64,000 nucleotides of DNA from Agrococcus terreus (GCF_014645235.1 NZ_BMLM01000001.1:372001-436000), one strand, 5' to 3'; positions 42,220 to 51,152 are shown, counted from the stretch's first letter. The notes: a model not told the origin generated them from the sequence alone. Translations and numbers: made by a program.

Positions 42220-44475
42220 GTGACCGACCGCACCGAAGCCAAGCCCACGCGCAAGGCCCGCGCGGCCCGCCGCGCGACGCGCGGCGCATCGACGCGAGGT
42301 GCCGTGCCGCGCCAGCACGGCAAGGTCGACGTCGACTGGCTCGGCCGCGACCTGCTCGGCACCTGGGCCGAGCGCCGCCTCGCCGCCCGCGCCAAGGTCG
42401 CCGACCCGCGCTACCAGCGTCAGGACGACCTCACCGTGGCCGAGCACCGCGAGCGCGTCCTCGGCCAGCTGCGGATGCTCGTCGACGACGGCGCCGTGCT
42501 CGCCGCCTTCCCGACCCGGCTCGGCGGCGGCGACGACCACGGCGGCAACATCGCGGGCTTCGAGGAGCTCGTGCTCGCCGACCCGAGCCTGCAGATCAAG
42601 TCGGGCGTGCAGTACGGCCTCTTCGGCGCGGCGGTGCTGCACCTGGGCACCCAGCACCACCACGACACGTTCCTGCCGCCGATCATGCGCTTCGAGATCC
42701 CGGGCGCGTTCGCGATGACCGAGACGGGCCACGGCTCCGACGTCGCCTCGATCGGCACGACGGCCACGTACGACGCCGAGACCGAGGAGTTCGTCATCCA
42801 CACGCCGTTCCGCGGCGCCTGGAAGGACTACCTCGGCAACGCCGCCCTCCACGGCCGCGACGCCGTCGTGTTCGCGAAGCTCGTCACGCGGGGCATCGAC
42901 CACGGCGTGCACGCCTTCTACGTCCCCATCCGCGACGAGCAGGGGCAGCACCTGCCGGGCGTCGGCTCCGAGGACGACGGCGTCAAGGGCGGCCTCAACG
43001 GCATCGACAACGGCCGCCTCCACTTCGACCACGTGCGCATCCCGCGCACGAACCTCCTGAACCGCTACGGCGACGTCGCCCCCGACGGCACCTACTCGAG
43101 CCCCATCGAGAGCCCCGGCCGACGCTTCTTCACCATGCTCGGCACGCTCGTGCAGGGCCGCGTCTCGCTCGACGGCGCCGCCGCCCGCGCGCAGCAGGCG
43201 GCGCTCGCGATCGCCATCCGCTACGGCACCGAGCGGCGCCAGTTCACCGCCTCGAGCGACGTGCAGGAGGAGGTGCTGCTCGACTACCGCCGGCACCAGC
43301 GGCGCCTGTTCACCCGCCTCGCGAAGGCGTACGCCCAGACCTACGCGCACGAGATCCTGCTCACGAAGTTCGACGGCGTCTTCTCCGGCGCGACCGACAC
43401 CCCCGAGGAGCGCGAGGACCTCGAGACGCTCGCGGCGGGCCTGAAGTCGCTCTCGACCTGGCAGGCGCTCGACACGATCCAGGAGGCGCGCGAGGCCTGC
43501 GGCGGCGCGGGCTTCCTCGCCGAGAACCGGCTGGTGCAGCTGCGCGCCGACCTCGACGTCTACGTCACCTTCGAGGGCGACAACACCGTGCTCCTCCAGC
43601 TCGTCGGCAAGCGCCTGCTCGGCGACTTCGCGAAGTCGTTCAAGGGCGCCTCGAAGGCCGACGTCGCGCGCTTCGCCGCCGACCAGTTCTTCGACCGCGC
43701 GCAGACCCTGACGGGCCTCCGCGGCCTCTCGCAGGACGTGCGCGACCTCGGCCGGGTGCAGAACGCGTCGATCGCGCTGCGCGACCGCGAGGTGCAGCGC
43801 GAGCTGCTCGAGGACCGCGTCTCGACGATGGTCGCCGAGATCGCTGGCCGCCTCCGCCACGCGCCGAAGGCGCAGGCGAAGGCCGCCGCGGCGTTCAACG
43901 ACGAGCAGCACGAGCTCATCGAGGCCGCGCGCGCCTGGGCGGAGCTGCAGCAGTACGACGCGCTCGACGCGGCCGTGCAGCGGATGCCGGAGCCGACGAA
44001 GAAGGTCATGACGCACGTGCGCGACCTCTTCGCGCTCACGATCATCGAGGAGCACGCCGCCTGGCACCTCGAGCACGGCCGCCTCTCGGGCGCCCGCTCG
44101 CGCGCCGTGACCTCCACGATCGAGCGGCTGCTGCAGAAGCTGCGCCCGCACGCGCTCGACCTCGTCGCCGCCTTCGGCCTCGAGGACGAGCACCTGCGCT
44201 CGAGGATCGCCTCGGGCGCCGAGGGCCGCCGCCAGGCGGAGGCGATGGCGCACTACGAGGCGCTGCGCGCCTCCGGCGAGATGCCCGTGCCCGAGAAGCA
44301 GGCGGGCGCCCGCCGCGGCACCCCCGCGCCGGCCGTGCCGGAGTCGAAGGCCGCACCGCTCCCGCCCGAGGCGATCGCGCACGTCGAGCACGAGGGTGCC
44401 CCGGAGGAGCCGGCCGACGGTGCCGCCTCGGCCCCCGCCGCGACCGATGAGGACGCCCTGGCCGAGTCGCGCTGA
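42220..44475 (+). CDS. Acyl-CoA dehydrogenase/oxidase family protein
   Basis: Product of 751 aa, long for an acyl-CoA dehydrogenase and closer to acyl-CoA oxidases. The flavin-binding ACAD core includes GAFAMTETGHGSDVASIGTT, NGIDNGRLHFDHVRIPRTNL, FFTMLGTLVQGRVSLDGAAA and EARACGGAGFLAENR-like EACGGAGFLAENRL, then FEGDNTVLLQLVGKRLL. The C-terminal helical half resembles oxidases. The first 25 residues are Arg/Ala/Thr-rich and the last 90 are disordered. The GTG start at 42220 has GAGGGGGA upstream. It would oxidise fatty acyl-CoA in beta-oxidation; oxidase versus dehydrogenase cannot be settled. Confidence 0.86.
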   Translation: MTDRTEAKPTRKARAARRATRGASTRGAVPRQHGKVDVDWLGRDLLGTWAERRLAARAKVADPRYQRQDDLTVAEHRERVLGQLRMLVDDGAVLAAFPTRLGGGDDHGGNIAGFEELVLADPSLQIKSGVQYGLFGAAVLHLGTQHHHDTFLPPIMRFEIPGAFAMTETGHGSDVASIGTTATYDAETEEFVIHTPFRGAWKDYLGNAALHGRDAVVFAKLVTRGIDHGVHAFYVPIRDEQGQHLPGVGSEDDGVKGGLNGIDNGRLHFDHVRIPRTNLLNRYGDVAPDGTYSSPIESPGRRFFTMLGTLVQGRVSLDGAAARAQQAALAIAIRYGTERRQFTASSDVQEEVLLDYRRHQRRLFTRLAKAYAQTYAHEILLTKFDGVFSGATDTPEEREDLETLAAGLKSLSTWQALDTIQEAREACGGAGFLAENRLVQLRADLDVYVTFEGDNTVLLQLVGKRLLGDFAKSFKGASKADVARFAADQFFDRAQTLTGLRGLSQDVRDLGRVQNASIALRDREVQRELLEDRVSTMVAEIAGRLRHAPKAQAKAAAAFNDEQHELIEAARAWAELQQYDALDAAVQRMPEPTKKVMTHVRDLFALTIIEEHAAWHLEHGRLSGARSRAVTSTIERLLQKLRPHALDLVAAFGLEDEHLRSRIASGAEGRRQAEAMAHYEALRASGEMPVPEKQAGARRGTPAPAVPESKAAPLPPEAIAHVEHEGAPEEPADGAASAPAATDEDALAESR

Positions 44476-44485
44476 CGCTGGAGAC

Positions 44486-44517
44486 GAGGGAGCCGCCGGT
44501 CCGCCGGCGGCTCCCTC
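44486..44517 (+). terminator. Terminator of the acyl-CoA dehydrogenase/oxidase gene
   Basis: 14-bp perfect arms (GAGGGAGCCGCCGG and complement) with a 4-base loop lie 11 bases after the stop. Confidence 0.8.
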
Positions 44518-44581
44518 CGTCGTCCTGCCGGCGCGCCGCATCCATCGCCCATCCACAGGCCCGCATGCCCCGAACCGCATT

Positions 44582-44596
44582 GCGTACGCCATACGC
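44582..44596. promoter_or_regulatory. Short dyad and promoter upstream of the desaturase gene
   Basis: GCGTA-CGCCA-TACGC forms a dyad 73 bases upstream of the desaturase ATG, within an AT-richer stretch that includes TACGCT as candidate -10 (44592-44597). A repressor bound here would block the promoter. The remaining leader to 44669 includes the SD GAGAGG. Confidence 0.45.
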
Positions 44597-44668
44597 TAAG
44601 AGAGTCCGGGGTCGGTGCTGACCGATCGACCTGACGGTCCAGCCGTCCCCGAGGCCGAGAGGTTCGAC

Positions 44669-45751
44669 ATGACCACCACGATGACCGCAGGACCCCTGCG
44701 CTCCACCATCCGCCGCTCCGAGGAGGAGCGCCGCGCCGACTTCCGCGTCGTCGCGAAGGCCGTCCGCGACGCCGGCCTGCTCGAGCGGACGGTCGGCTTC
44801 TACGCCTGGCTGCTCGCGGGCCTCGGCGTCGCCCTCGTGGCGCTGCTCGTCGGCTCCGCGCTACTCGGCGAGAGCTGGTGGCAGCTCGCGATCGCCGCAG
44901 GCCTCGGCGTCGTGCTCACGCAGGTCTCGTTCGTCGCGCACGAGGCCTCCCACCGGCAGGTGCTGCGCTCCGGCCCCGCGAACGACCGGCTCGGCCGCAT
45001 CCTCGCCGCGGGCGTCGTCGGCATCAGCCACCAGTGGTGGATGTCGAAGCACTCGCGCCACCACGCGAACCCCAACCAGATCGGTCGCGATCCCGACATC
45101 GAGATCGACACCATCCACTTCCTGCCCTCGGACGCCAAGCGGTCGAAGGGCGCGCTGCGCTGGATCGTGCGCCGCCAGGGCTGGCTCTTCTTCCCGCTGC
45201 TCACGCTCGAGGGCCTCAACCTGCACGTGCTGTCGATCCGGACGCTGCTCGAGCGTCGGCCCGTCGAGGGCCGCTGGATCGAGCTGGGCATGATCGCCGC
45301 GCGCTTCGCGGCGCTCGGCACCTTCCTGCTGCTCGTGATGCCGTGGTGGATGGCGCTCGCCTTCCTCGGCGTGCAGCTCGCGGTGTTCGGCGTCGGGATG
45401 GGCGCCTCCTTCGCGCCCAACCACAAGGGCATGCCGACCGTCTCGCGCGACGCGCGGCTGGACTTCTTCACGAAGCAGGTGCGCACGTCCCGCAACATCC
45501 GCGGCTGGGGCATGAGCGCGCTCATGGGCGGCCTCAACTACCAGGTCGAGCACCACCTCTTCCCCAACATGGCGCGCCCGCACCTCAAGGCGGCGAGCGC
45601 GATCGTGCAGGCGCACTGCCGCACCCACGGCATCCCCTACACCGAGACGGGCCTCGTGGGCGCGTACGCTTCCGTCGTGCGCCACCTCAACCGCGTCGGC
45701 CTCGCCGCGCGCGACCCGTTCGACTGCCCCATGCTGGCCGCGCGCCGGTGA
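44669..45751 (+). CDS. Membrane fatty acid desaturase
   Basis: Product of 360 aa. The three His boxes of acyl desaturases are HEASH (91-95), HSRHH (128-132) and QVEHH (292-296, in NYQVEHHLFPNM), binding the di-iron centre. Membrane helices are at about 43-65, 70-90, 105-120, 205-228 and 230-250. It inserts double bonds in fatty acyl chains of membrane lipids, often induced by cold. SD GAGAGG is upstream of the ATG. PlsC follows 40 bases later on the same strand, so a joint lipid role is likely. Confidence 0.92.
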   Translation: MTTTMTAGPLRSTIRRSEEERRADFRVVAKAVRDAGLLERTVGFYAWLLAGLGVALVALLVGSALLGESWWQLAIAAGLGVVLTQVSFVAHEASHRQVLRSGPANDRLGRILAAGVVGISHQWWMSKHSRHHANPNQIGRDPDIEIDTIHFLPSDAKRSKGALRWIVRRQGWLFFPLLTLEGLNLHVLSIRTLLERRPVEGRWIELGMIAARFAALGTFLLLVMPWWMALAFLGVQLAVFGVGMGASFAPNHKGMPTVSRDARLDFFTKQVRTSRNIRGWGMSALMGGLNYQVEHHLFPNMARPHLKAASAIVQAHCRTHGIPYTETGLVGAYASVVRHLNRVGLAARDPFDCPMLAARR

Positions 45752-45791
45752 GCGGGCGGCGAGCGAGCGGCAGTCCGACCGGCGGCCGCGG

Positions 45792-46412
45792 ATGAGCGGG
45801 CGCCAGCCGATCCGCCACGCGATCGCGCAGCTGCACTGGCGGCTGAGCCCGTGGCGGCTCGTGCGCGAGCAGCCGGCGTCCGAAGGACCGCGGCTGCTCA
45901 TCGGGGCGCCACACACGTCGAACCGCGACTTCGTGCTCATGCTCGCGATCGCCTGGGACGCGCGCCTGCCGGTGCGCTGGCTGGGCAAGCGCCAGCTCTT
46001 CCGCGCCCCGTTCGGCGGCATCATGCGCGCGCTCGGCGGCATCCCCGTCGACCGCGACGACCCCGCGGGGCTCGTCGAACGCGTCGTCGCCCAGGCCCGC
46101 CGCGACCCGCGCGCCGCGATCGTCGTCACCCCCGACGGTACTCGCCGCTCCAAGGGCTGGCGCTCCGGCTTCTACCGGATCGCGCTCGACGCCGACCTGC
46201 CGGTGACGCTCGGCTTCGTCGACGCGACGACGCACACGGCGGGGCTCGGCCCCACCATCCGGCTCACGGGCGACGTGCCGGCCGACATGGATCGCATCCG
46301 CGCCTTCTACGCCGACAAGGCGGGCATCCTGCCCGAGCACCGCACCGAGCCCCGGCTCGCCGACGAGGCGGGCCTCGCGGCGCGGCTCGCCGAGGAGCGC
46401 TCGCGCGGCTGA
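45792..46412 (+). CDS. PlsC-like 1-acylglycerol-3-phosphate acyltransferase
   Basis: Product of 206 aa. The acyltransferase box HTSNRD (41-46) is the HX4D motif, followed by FGGIMRALGGIPVDRD, VVTPDGTRRSKGWRSGF (equivalent to the EGTR block, here PDGTR) and TAGLGPTIRLTGD. It acylates lysophosphatidate or related lipids and is small compared with E. coli PlsC (245 aa). The start could be at 45792 only; no SD is strong. It follows the desaturase by 40 bases. The PDGT variation may indicate different acceptor use. Confidence 0.8.
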   Translation: MSGRQPIRHAIAQLHWRLSPWRLVREQPASEGPRLLIGAPHTSNRDFVLMLAIAWDARLPVRWLGKRQLFRAPFGGIMRALGGIPVDRDDPAGLVERVVAQARRDPRAAIVVTPDGTRRSKGWRSGFYRIALDADLPVTLGFVDATTHTAGLGPTIRLTGDVPADMDRIRAFYADKAGILPEHRTEPRLADEAGLAARLAEERSRG

Positions 46413-46497
46413 GCGCCGCCCGCTCGTGCGACGACCCTCGCGCGATCCTGGGCCCGCGCCTCCTGGCGCCCCCGGGCCCGCGGTGCGACCATGAGGC

Positions 46498-46944
46498 ATG
46501 GACGACAGCCCGGTGCACGACATCAGCGAGGACGAGTGCCTCAAGCTGCTCGCCGCGTTCGACATGGGCCGGATCGCGTTCCGGCTCGGCGACGAGCTCG
46601 AGATGCTGCCGGTGCACTACCACGCGAGCGGCCGCGCGATCACGGTGGCCACCGCTCCCGGCACGCGCCTGGCGGCCGGCCTCCTGGCGAGCGACCTGCT
46701 GCTCGAGATCGACCACATCGGGGTGAAGGAGGCCTGGAGCGTGGTCGCGCGCGGGCGGGCGCGGCTCGTCCAGGAGCCGGAGGAGCTCGCCGAGGCGGAG
46801 GCGCTGCCCATCCACCCGCTCATCCACGCCGAGCGGCGGCAGTTCCTGCGCATCCCCATCGACCGCGTCACCGGCCGCCGCTTCCACCGCCTGCCGGAGC
46901 AGCCGGCCTCGGTCGTCTCGTCCGCCGCCGCAGACGAGGGCTGA
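46498..46944 (+). CDS. Pyridoxamine 5'-phosphate oxidase-like FMN-binding protein
   Basis: Product of 148 aa. The split-barrel pattern starts [20 protein letters not shown], then [40 protein letters not shown] and [17 protein letters not shown]. It matches the DUF/PNPOx-like flavin or F420-binding proteins common in actinobacteria (TIGR F420 or haem-binding group). Cofactor unclear. It has its own promoter: GACCAT 5 bases before the ATG at 46498. Confidence 0.82.
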   Translation: MDDSPVHDISEDECLKLLAAFDMGRIAFRLGDELEMLPVHYHASGRAITVATAPGTRLAAGLLASDLLLEIDHIGVKEAWSVVARGRARLVQEPEELAEAEALPIHPLIHAERRQFLRIPIDRVTGRRFHRLPEQPASVVSSAAADEG

Positions 46945-46969
46945 GCCCTCACGCCGGTGCGTCGGCGCC

Positions 46970-47440
46970 TCAGCCTCCCTGCGCCGACATGCCGCCGCCC
47001 GCGGGGACGCGGGTGATGCGGCGTCCGTCGATGCGGGAGGCCGCCCAGAGCAGGAAGGCGACGAGCGCGGGGTCGAGCGGCCGGTCGGCGTCGAGGCCGG
47101 GCCGGTAGCGCCACGGGCCGTGCGGCGCGATGCGCCCGATGCGCTCGCCCTCGTGCTCGAGGTCGAAGCACAGCGCGCCGAACAGGCTCGTGGTGCGCAC
47201 GAGGTCGAGCTCGCCGAGCGCGGTCGCGAGCGAGCGACGGGCGGGCCACAGCCGCCGGTCGTCGAGGCGCAGCGCTCCGCCGTCCTCGCCGGCGGCCACG
47301 AGCGCGTCCCGCTCGGTGCGCAGGGTCCAGCGCACGCCGTCGACCTCGAAGGCCGCCTCGCGGCCCCAGAAGCCCCGCTCGGTGAGCGCGACAGCCTCGC
47401 CGTCGCGGCGCAGCGCGCCGTCCTCCCACCGGAACTCCAT
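46970..47440 (-). CDS. Protein of unknown function, beta-rich
   Basis: Product of 156 aa. Sequence [38 protein letters not shown] and [20 protein letters not shown] suggests a small all-beta protein, and [20 protein letters not shown] a single C-terminal helix. TAGCGT is 6 bases ahead of the ATG at 47440 (leaderless). No recognised family. It is convergent with the PNPOx-like gene. Confidence 0.65.
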   Translation of the reverse strand: MEFRWEDGALRRDGEAVALTERGFWGREAAFEVDGVRWTLRTERDALVAAGEDGGALRLDDRRLWPARRSLATALGELDLVRTTSLFGALCFDLEHEGERIGRIAPHGPWRYRPGLDADRPLDPALVAFLLWAASRIDGRRITRVPAGGGMSAQGG

Positions 47441-47533
47441 GGCCGCACGCTAGGCGCGGGTGCTGGGAAGCCGCGGAATGCGCTCCCGCGCCCGCCCGTT
47501 GCATCCAGCGGGGCGAGAACGAGGAGCGACGCG

Positions 47534-48220
47534 GTGCAGGAGCAGCTGGTGCAGGAGCAGGCGGAGGCCGTCGACGGCCGTCCGCTCGATGCGCTCGCGA
47601 TCGGCATCCTGGGCGCCGGCAAGCTGGGCCTCGTGCTCGCCCGCCACGCGCTGCGCGCCGGGCACCGCACGCTGCTCGCCGGCTCCGGCAGCCCCGCGCG
47701 GCTGCGCCTCATCGTGCAGCACCTCGCGCCGGGGGCCGAGGCGATGACCGCGGCCGAGGTCGCCGCGGCCGCCGACGTCGCGATCCTCGCGCTGCCCCTC
47801 GGCGAGCACGAGCGGCTGCCCGTCGACGCGCTGCGAGGCACGCTCGTCGTCGACGCCATGAACTACTGGTGGGAGACCGACGGCGTGCGCCCCGAGCTCG
47901 ACGACCCCGAGCATCCGACGAGCGGCATCGTGCAGGCGATGCTGCCCCAGTCGCGGGTCGTCAAGGCGTTCAACCACATGGGCTACCACGACCTGGCCGA
48001 CCACCCGCGATCCCGCGGGCACGTCGACCGCCGCGCGATCGCCGTCGCGGGCGACGATCCCGCCGATGTCGCGCTCGTGGCGCGGCTCGTCGACGAGTTC
48101 GGCTTCGATCCCGTCCTGCTCGACTCGCTCGCCGACGGCCTCCGCCTCCAGCCCGGCCATCCCGCCTTCGGCGCGAACGAGGACGCGGCGACGCTCCGCC
48201 GCCTCGTCGGCCTCGGCTGA
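47534..48220 (+). CDS. NADP-dependent F420 reductase-like oxidoreductase
   Basis: Product of 228 aa. A Rossmann loop [20 protein letters not shown] lies at about 21-40, then [51 protein letters not shown] (typical of F420-dependent NADP reductases, KAFN) and [20 protein letters not shown]. Members reduce F420 or act on imines and ketones with NADPH. GTG at 47534 has GAGGAG upstream; the first 18 residues (Gln/Glu-rich) may be dispensable. Whether F420 is used is unclear. Confidence 0.8.
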   Translation: MQEQLVQEQAEAVDGRPLDALAIGILGAGKLGLVLARHALRAGHRTLLAGSGSPARLRLIVQHLAPGAEAMTAAEVAAAADVAILALPLGEHERLPVDALRGTLVVDAMNYWWETDGVRPELDDPEHPTSGIVQAMLPQSRVVKAFNHMGYHDLADHPRSRGHVDRRAIAVAGDDPADVALVARLVDEFGFDPVLLDSLADGLRLQPGHPAFGANEDAATLRRLVGLG

Positions 48221-48261
48221 CGCCGCGCCCGCCGTCGGTGGCGGCTGGGAGGATGGTCGGC

Positions 48262-49299
48262 ATGCGTGCCCTCGTCCTCGACGCCGTCCGCGGCGTGCCC
48301 GAAGTCCGCGACGTCCCCGAGCCCGTCGCGCCGGACGGCGGCGTCGTCGTCGCGGTGGAGGCGACGGGCCTGTGCCGCAGCGACTGGCACGCGTGGGCCG
48401 GCCACGAGGACATCGCCTGGCCGCACGTGCCCGGCCACGAGCTCGCCGGCGCGATCGCGGCGGTGGGCGCCGGGGTCGAGCGCCGGCGCATCGGCGACCG
48501 CGTGACGGTGCCGTTCGTCTGCGGCTGCGGCCGCTGCGAGCACTGCCTCGCCGGCGACGCGCAGGTGTGCCCCGACCAGGAGCAGCCCGGCTTCACCCAC
48601 TGGGGGTCCTTCGCCGAGCGGGTCGCGCTGCACGCGGCCGACGCGAACCTCGTCGCCATCCCCGACGGGATCGACGCCGCGACCGCCGCGAGCCTCGGAT
48701 GCCGCTTCGCGACCGCCTACCGGGCGCTCGTCGGCCGCGCGCGCGTGCAGCCGGGGGAGCGGGTGGTCGTCGTCGGCGCAGGCGGCGTGGGCCTCAGCGC
48801 GGTGATGATCGCGCGGGCGCTCGGCGCCGTGCCGATCGCCATCGACCGCAACCCCGAGGCGCTGCTGCTCGCCGCCGAGCTGGGCGCCGAGCACGCGATC
48901 CTCGCCGACGGCCGCGACGTGCCCGCCGAGGTCGCCGCGCTCACGGGCGGCGGCGCGCACGTCGCCGTCGACGCGGTCGGCAGCGAGCGGACCGCGGCGG
49001 ATGCGGTGCTGAGCCTGCGCCGTCGCGGCCGGCACGTGCAGATCGGCCTGCTGCCGGCGGCCGAGGGCCATCCGCGCATCCCGATGGACCGCGTCATCGC
49101 GTGGGAGCTCGACCTGCTCGGCAGTCACGGCATGGCGGCCGCCGACTACCCGGGCATGCTCGAGCTCGTCGCGTCGGGCGCGCTGCAGCCGCAGCGGCTC
49201 GTGCGCCGCACCGTCGGCCTCGACGACGCGGGGCTGCTGCTGCCGGAGGTCGACCGCTCGACGCTCGCCGGCATCACGATGATCGACCCGCGCCGCTGA
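48262..49299 (+). CDS. Zinc-dependent alcohol dehydrogenase
   Basis: Product of 345 aa of the MDR family. The catalytic Zn site uses Cys38 (GLCRSDWHAW), His59-Glu60 (VPGHELAG) and a later Cys (LGCRFATAYRAL); structural Zn cysteines are C89, C92, C95 and C103 in CGCGRCEHCLAGDAQVC. The Rossmann loop is VVVVGAGGVGLSAVMIARAL. The overall pattern fits NAD(P)-dependent dehydrogenases of the Adh/threonine-dehydrogenase type. GAGGAT precedes the ATG by 7 bases. It follows the F420/NADP-type reductase by 41 bases and both may be redox partners, but that is inference. Confidence 0.88.
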   Translation: MRALVLDAVRGVPEVRDVPEPVAPDGGVVVAVEATGLCRSDWHAWAGHEDIAWPHVPGHELAGAIAAVGAGVERRRIGDRVTVPFVCGCGRCEHCLAGDAQVCPDQEQPGFTHWGSFAERVALHAADANLVAIPDGIDAATAASLGCRFATAYRALVGRARVQPGERVVVVGAGGVGLSAVMIARALGAVPIAIDRNPEALLLAAELGAEHAILADGRDVPAEVAALTGGGAHVAVDAVGSERTAADAVLSLRRRGRHVQIGLLPAAEGHPRIPMDRVIAWELDLLGSHGMAAADYPGMLELVASGALQPQRLVRRTVGLDDAGLLLPEVDRSTLAGITMIDPRR

Positions 49300-49332
49300 G
49301 CCTCGGTCGGTCCGGACGCGCCGGAGCGCGCC

Positions 49333-49815
49333 TCACGAGACCGGGATGCCCTGCCGGGCCGCGGCGACGAGGATCTCGCGCCACGTGGATCGGGTGCCGA
49401 AGGCGGCGCACGAGTGCGTCGAGCCGCGGTGCGCCACGAACGCGCCGCCCCACGGCGACCCCTCCGGGTAGTCGACGCGCAGGCAGTCGCCGTCGTGGCG
49501 CACGCGAGCGCCCGCGATGAGGGTGAGCCCGCCGTCCTCCTCGACGCGCACGAGCGCGTCGTCGCGGCCCCGCGGGGGCCAGGTGTGCAGCTGCTCGCCG
49601 TCGGCGCCCGTGATCACGTGGGGGAGCAGGTGCCCGGGCGGCTCGCCGCAGCGCCGGCCGCGCCGGTCGGTCTCCTCGCAGCGCGGTGCGGGCGGCGCCG
49701 CCGGCGGCTTCACCGCCTCATGCCGCCGCACCCGCAGGTGCCGCGCCCGCGCGCGCCCGTGCTGCGCGGGCGCCTCGTCGGCGCCGTGGCCCAGCAGCTC
49801 CCGCATCGTCAGCAT
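49333..49815 (-). CDS. Protein of unknown function with Cys/His features
   Basis: Product of 160 aa. The N terminus reads LTMRELLGHGADEAPAQHGR, followed by a basic segment and CEETDRRGRRCGEPPGH, which holds two Cys. The C-terminal half is a small domain (RVEEDGGLTLIAGARVRHDG, HSCAAFGTRSTWREILVAAA). GAGGGGGCGACG precedes the ATG at 49815. No family recognised. The 180-base gap to the next gene holds its promoter region; nothing else was seen. Confidence 0.6.
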   Translation of the reverse strand: MLTMRELLGHGADEAPAQHGRARARHLRVRRHEAVKPPAAPPAPRCEETDRRGRRCGEPPGHLLPHVITGADGEQLHTWPPRGRDDALVRVEEDGGLTLIAGARVRHDGDCLRVDYPEGSPWGGAFVAHRGSTHSCAAFGTRSTWREILVAAARQGIPVS

Positions 49816-49996
49816 CGTCGCCCCCTCGATTCCGGACGATGTTACGGATGCAGTGCGAGGGTGACGCCAGCGTCGGCTCAAGGGGGCGCGAGCGTCGCGC
49901 GAGGCATCGCCGCCGGGCTTGCGTGCGCCTGCTCGGCGCTCGAGCGGATGCCGTCCGGCGCGATCGCGGGATGAGAGGGCGCTGGCGGGCGGCGGC

Positions 49997-50479
49997 TCAC
50001 GCCGCCGCGACGCCGTCGGTCCCGAGCGCCGTGAGCCCATGCAGGAGCCGCGACGCGGCCACGCCCGGCTCGACGTCGGTCAGGCTTGCGGCCTGGGCGA
50101 GCGTCAGGCCGGCGAGCACGAGCGCGATCGCGCGGCGCTCGTCGTCGCCGAGCGCCGCGAGCCGGTGCGGTTCGACGGCCCGTGCGGTCGACGAGGCCGA
50201 TGGTGCCCGCCCGAGGCTGCTCGAGTGCGCCGCGACGTGCTCGAGCGTGACCGCGAGCAGCCATGGCAGCGCGTCGTCGCGCGTCGGGTCGAAGCTCCGC
50301 GCCCGGGTCCACGCGGTCACGTACGCATCGCGGACGATCGCCTCGGCGGCCGCGGCGTCGTCGACGAGCCGGTGGACGAGCCCCAGGATGGCGCCGCTCG
50401 TGGCGCCGCAGAGGTCGCCGAACGCCACCTGGTCCCCGTGCGCCGCCTTGACGAGGGCGAGGTCATGGGAGGGGCGCAT
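49997..50479 (-). CDS. ECF sigma factor-like protein, degenerate
   Basis: Product of 160 aa. The region-2 pattern is DLALVKAAHGDQVAFGDLCG, ILGLVHRLVDDAAAAEAIVRDAYVTAW, which matches sigma-70 region 2 of SigK-type ECF sigma factors. The C-terminal block ALGDDERRAIALVLAGLTLA, QAASLTDVEPGVAASRLLHG resembles sigma region 4. The region 4 helix is poorly conserved and the linker is short. ATG at 50479 is taken; a longer frame reads into the tRNA cluster. It may be a functional alternative sigma factor, or a non-binding relative. Confidence 0.65.
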   Translation of the reverse strand: MRPSHDLALVKAAHGDQVAFGDLCGATSGAILGLVHRLVDDAAAAEAIVRDAYVTAWTRARSFDPTRDDALPWLLAVTLEHVAAHSSSLGRAPSASSTARAVEPHRLAALGDDERRAIALVLAGLTLAQAASLTDVEPGVAASRLLHGLTALGTDGVAAA

Positions 50480-50569
50480 GGCTCGACGGTCGCGGACCGC
50501 CCGATGCGGGAGCCACGTGCAGGCTGATCGATCACCCTGCATCCGCCGTGAGGATGCCCCGTGAACGAC

Positions 50570-50595
50570 GAAGCCCCCGCTGCTGCGGGGGCTTC
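50570..50595 (-). terminator. Terminator of the tRNA cluster
   Basis: Arms GAAGCCCCCGC (50570-50580) and GCGGGGGCTTC (50585-50595) with a 4-base loop lie just after the last tRNA. Confidence 0.85.
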
Positions 50596-50601
50596 CGATG
50601 G

Positions 50602-50674
50602 TGGCTCCGACGGGCGTCGATCCCGTGACCTCACGATTTTCAGTCGTGCGCTCTACCAACTGAGCTACAGAGCC
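50602..50674 (-). tRNA. tRNA-Phe (GAA)
   Basis: A 73-nt cloverleaf on the minus strand. Acceptor GGCTCTG pairs with CGGAGCC, the D-arm is GCTCAGTTGGTAGAGC, the anticodon loop CTGAAAA gives GAA, and the T-arm has GGGATCGACGCCC. CCA is encoded at 50599-50601. Confidence 0.95.
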
Positions 50675-50701
50675 AGGCGACTCGCGCCGCCGCTTGCACA
50701 A

Positions 50702-50723
50702 GGCCCGCTCTCTCGAGCGGGCC
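50702..50723. other. Hairpin between tRNA-Asp and tRNA-Phe
   Basis: 9-bp perfect arms GGCCCGCTC/GAGCGGGCC with a 4-base loop, within the spacer of the tRNA cluster. It may guide processing of the joint precursor or act as a weak terminator. Confidence 0.5.
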
Positions 50724-50733
50724 AGGGCAATGG

Positions 50734-50808
50734 CGACCCTGACGGGACTTGAACCCGCGACCTCCGCCGTGACAGGGCGGCGCGCTAACCAAACTGCGCT
50801 ACAGGGCC
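50734..50808 (-). tRNA. tRNA-Asp (GTC)
   Basis: A 75-nt cloverleaf on the minus strand. Acceptor GGCCCTG pairs with CAGGGTC, the anticodon loop CTGTCAC gives GTC, the T-arm is GCGGGTTCAAGTCCCGT, and the discriminator G is typical for Asp. CCA is encoded at 50731-50733. Confidence 0.95.
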
Positions 50809-50850
50809 ATTCGTCGGTAGACCCATCGTACAGAACCGAATCCGCTGTGG

Positions 50851-50923
50851 TGACCCCAACGGGATTCGAACCCGTGCTGCCGCCGTGAAAGGGCGGTGTC
50901 CTAGGCCGCTAAACGATGGGGCC
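50851..50923 (-). tRNA. tRNA-Glu (TTC)
   Basis: A 73-nt cloverleaf on the minus strand. Acceptor GGCCCCA pairs with TGGGGTC, the anticodon loop CTTTCAC gives TTC, and the T-arm is CGGGTTCGAATCCCG. CCA is encoded at 50848-50850. It is first of the Glu-Asp-Phe cluster. Confidence 0.95.
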
Positions 50924-51123
50924 ATGTGCCGGAGCTCATGACTACCGAGGAGAGACGATACAGGGCGCAGGGGTGCGCCTGCAAATCGAGGCCGCCCTCG
51001 GCCGACGCGCGGCGGGTCGCGGCCGCGATGGCGGTGCACGGACCCCGTTCGTGCGCCGTGCCTCAGCGGTCGCTTGGTCGCGGCTGGGCGACACGCCAGG
51101 AAGCCCAGGCTCTCCTCAGAACC

Positions 51124-51152
51124 TTCATGCGGGACATGAACCTTGCTACCGT
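51124..51152 (+). promoter_or_regulatory. Dyad and -10 of the M23 peptidase gene
   Basis: TTCATGCGGGACATGAA (51124-51140, arms TTCATG/CATGAA) sits at the -35 place of TACCGT (51147-51152). The dyad is a likely activator or repressor site. The leader then runs about 65 bases to the SD and ATG. The rest of the 302-base gap from 50924 shows no gene or known riboswitch; the first part holds the tRNA promoter on the other strand. Confidence 0.5.

Noticed and set aside
49816-49996. Small gene between the unknown gene at 49333 and the sigma-like gene
   Set aside because: No frame has a start, SD and sensible sequence; the gap appears to be promoter only.
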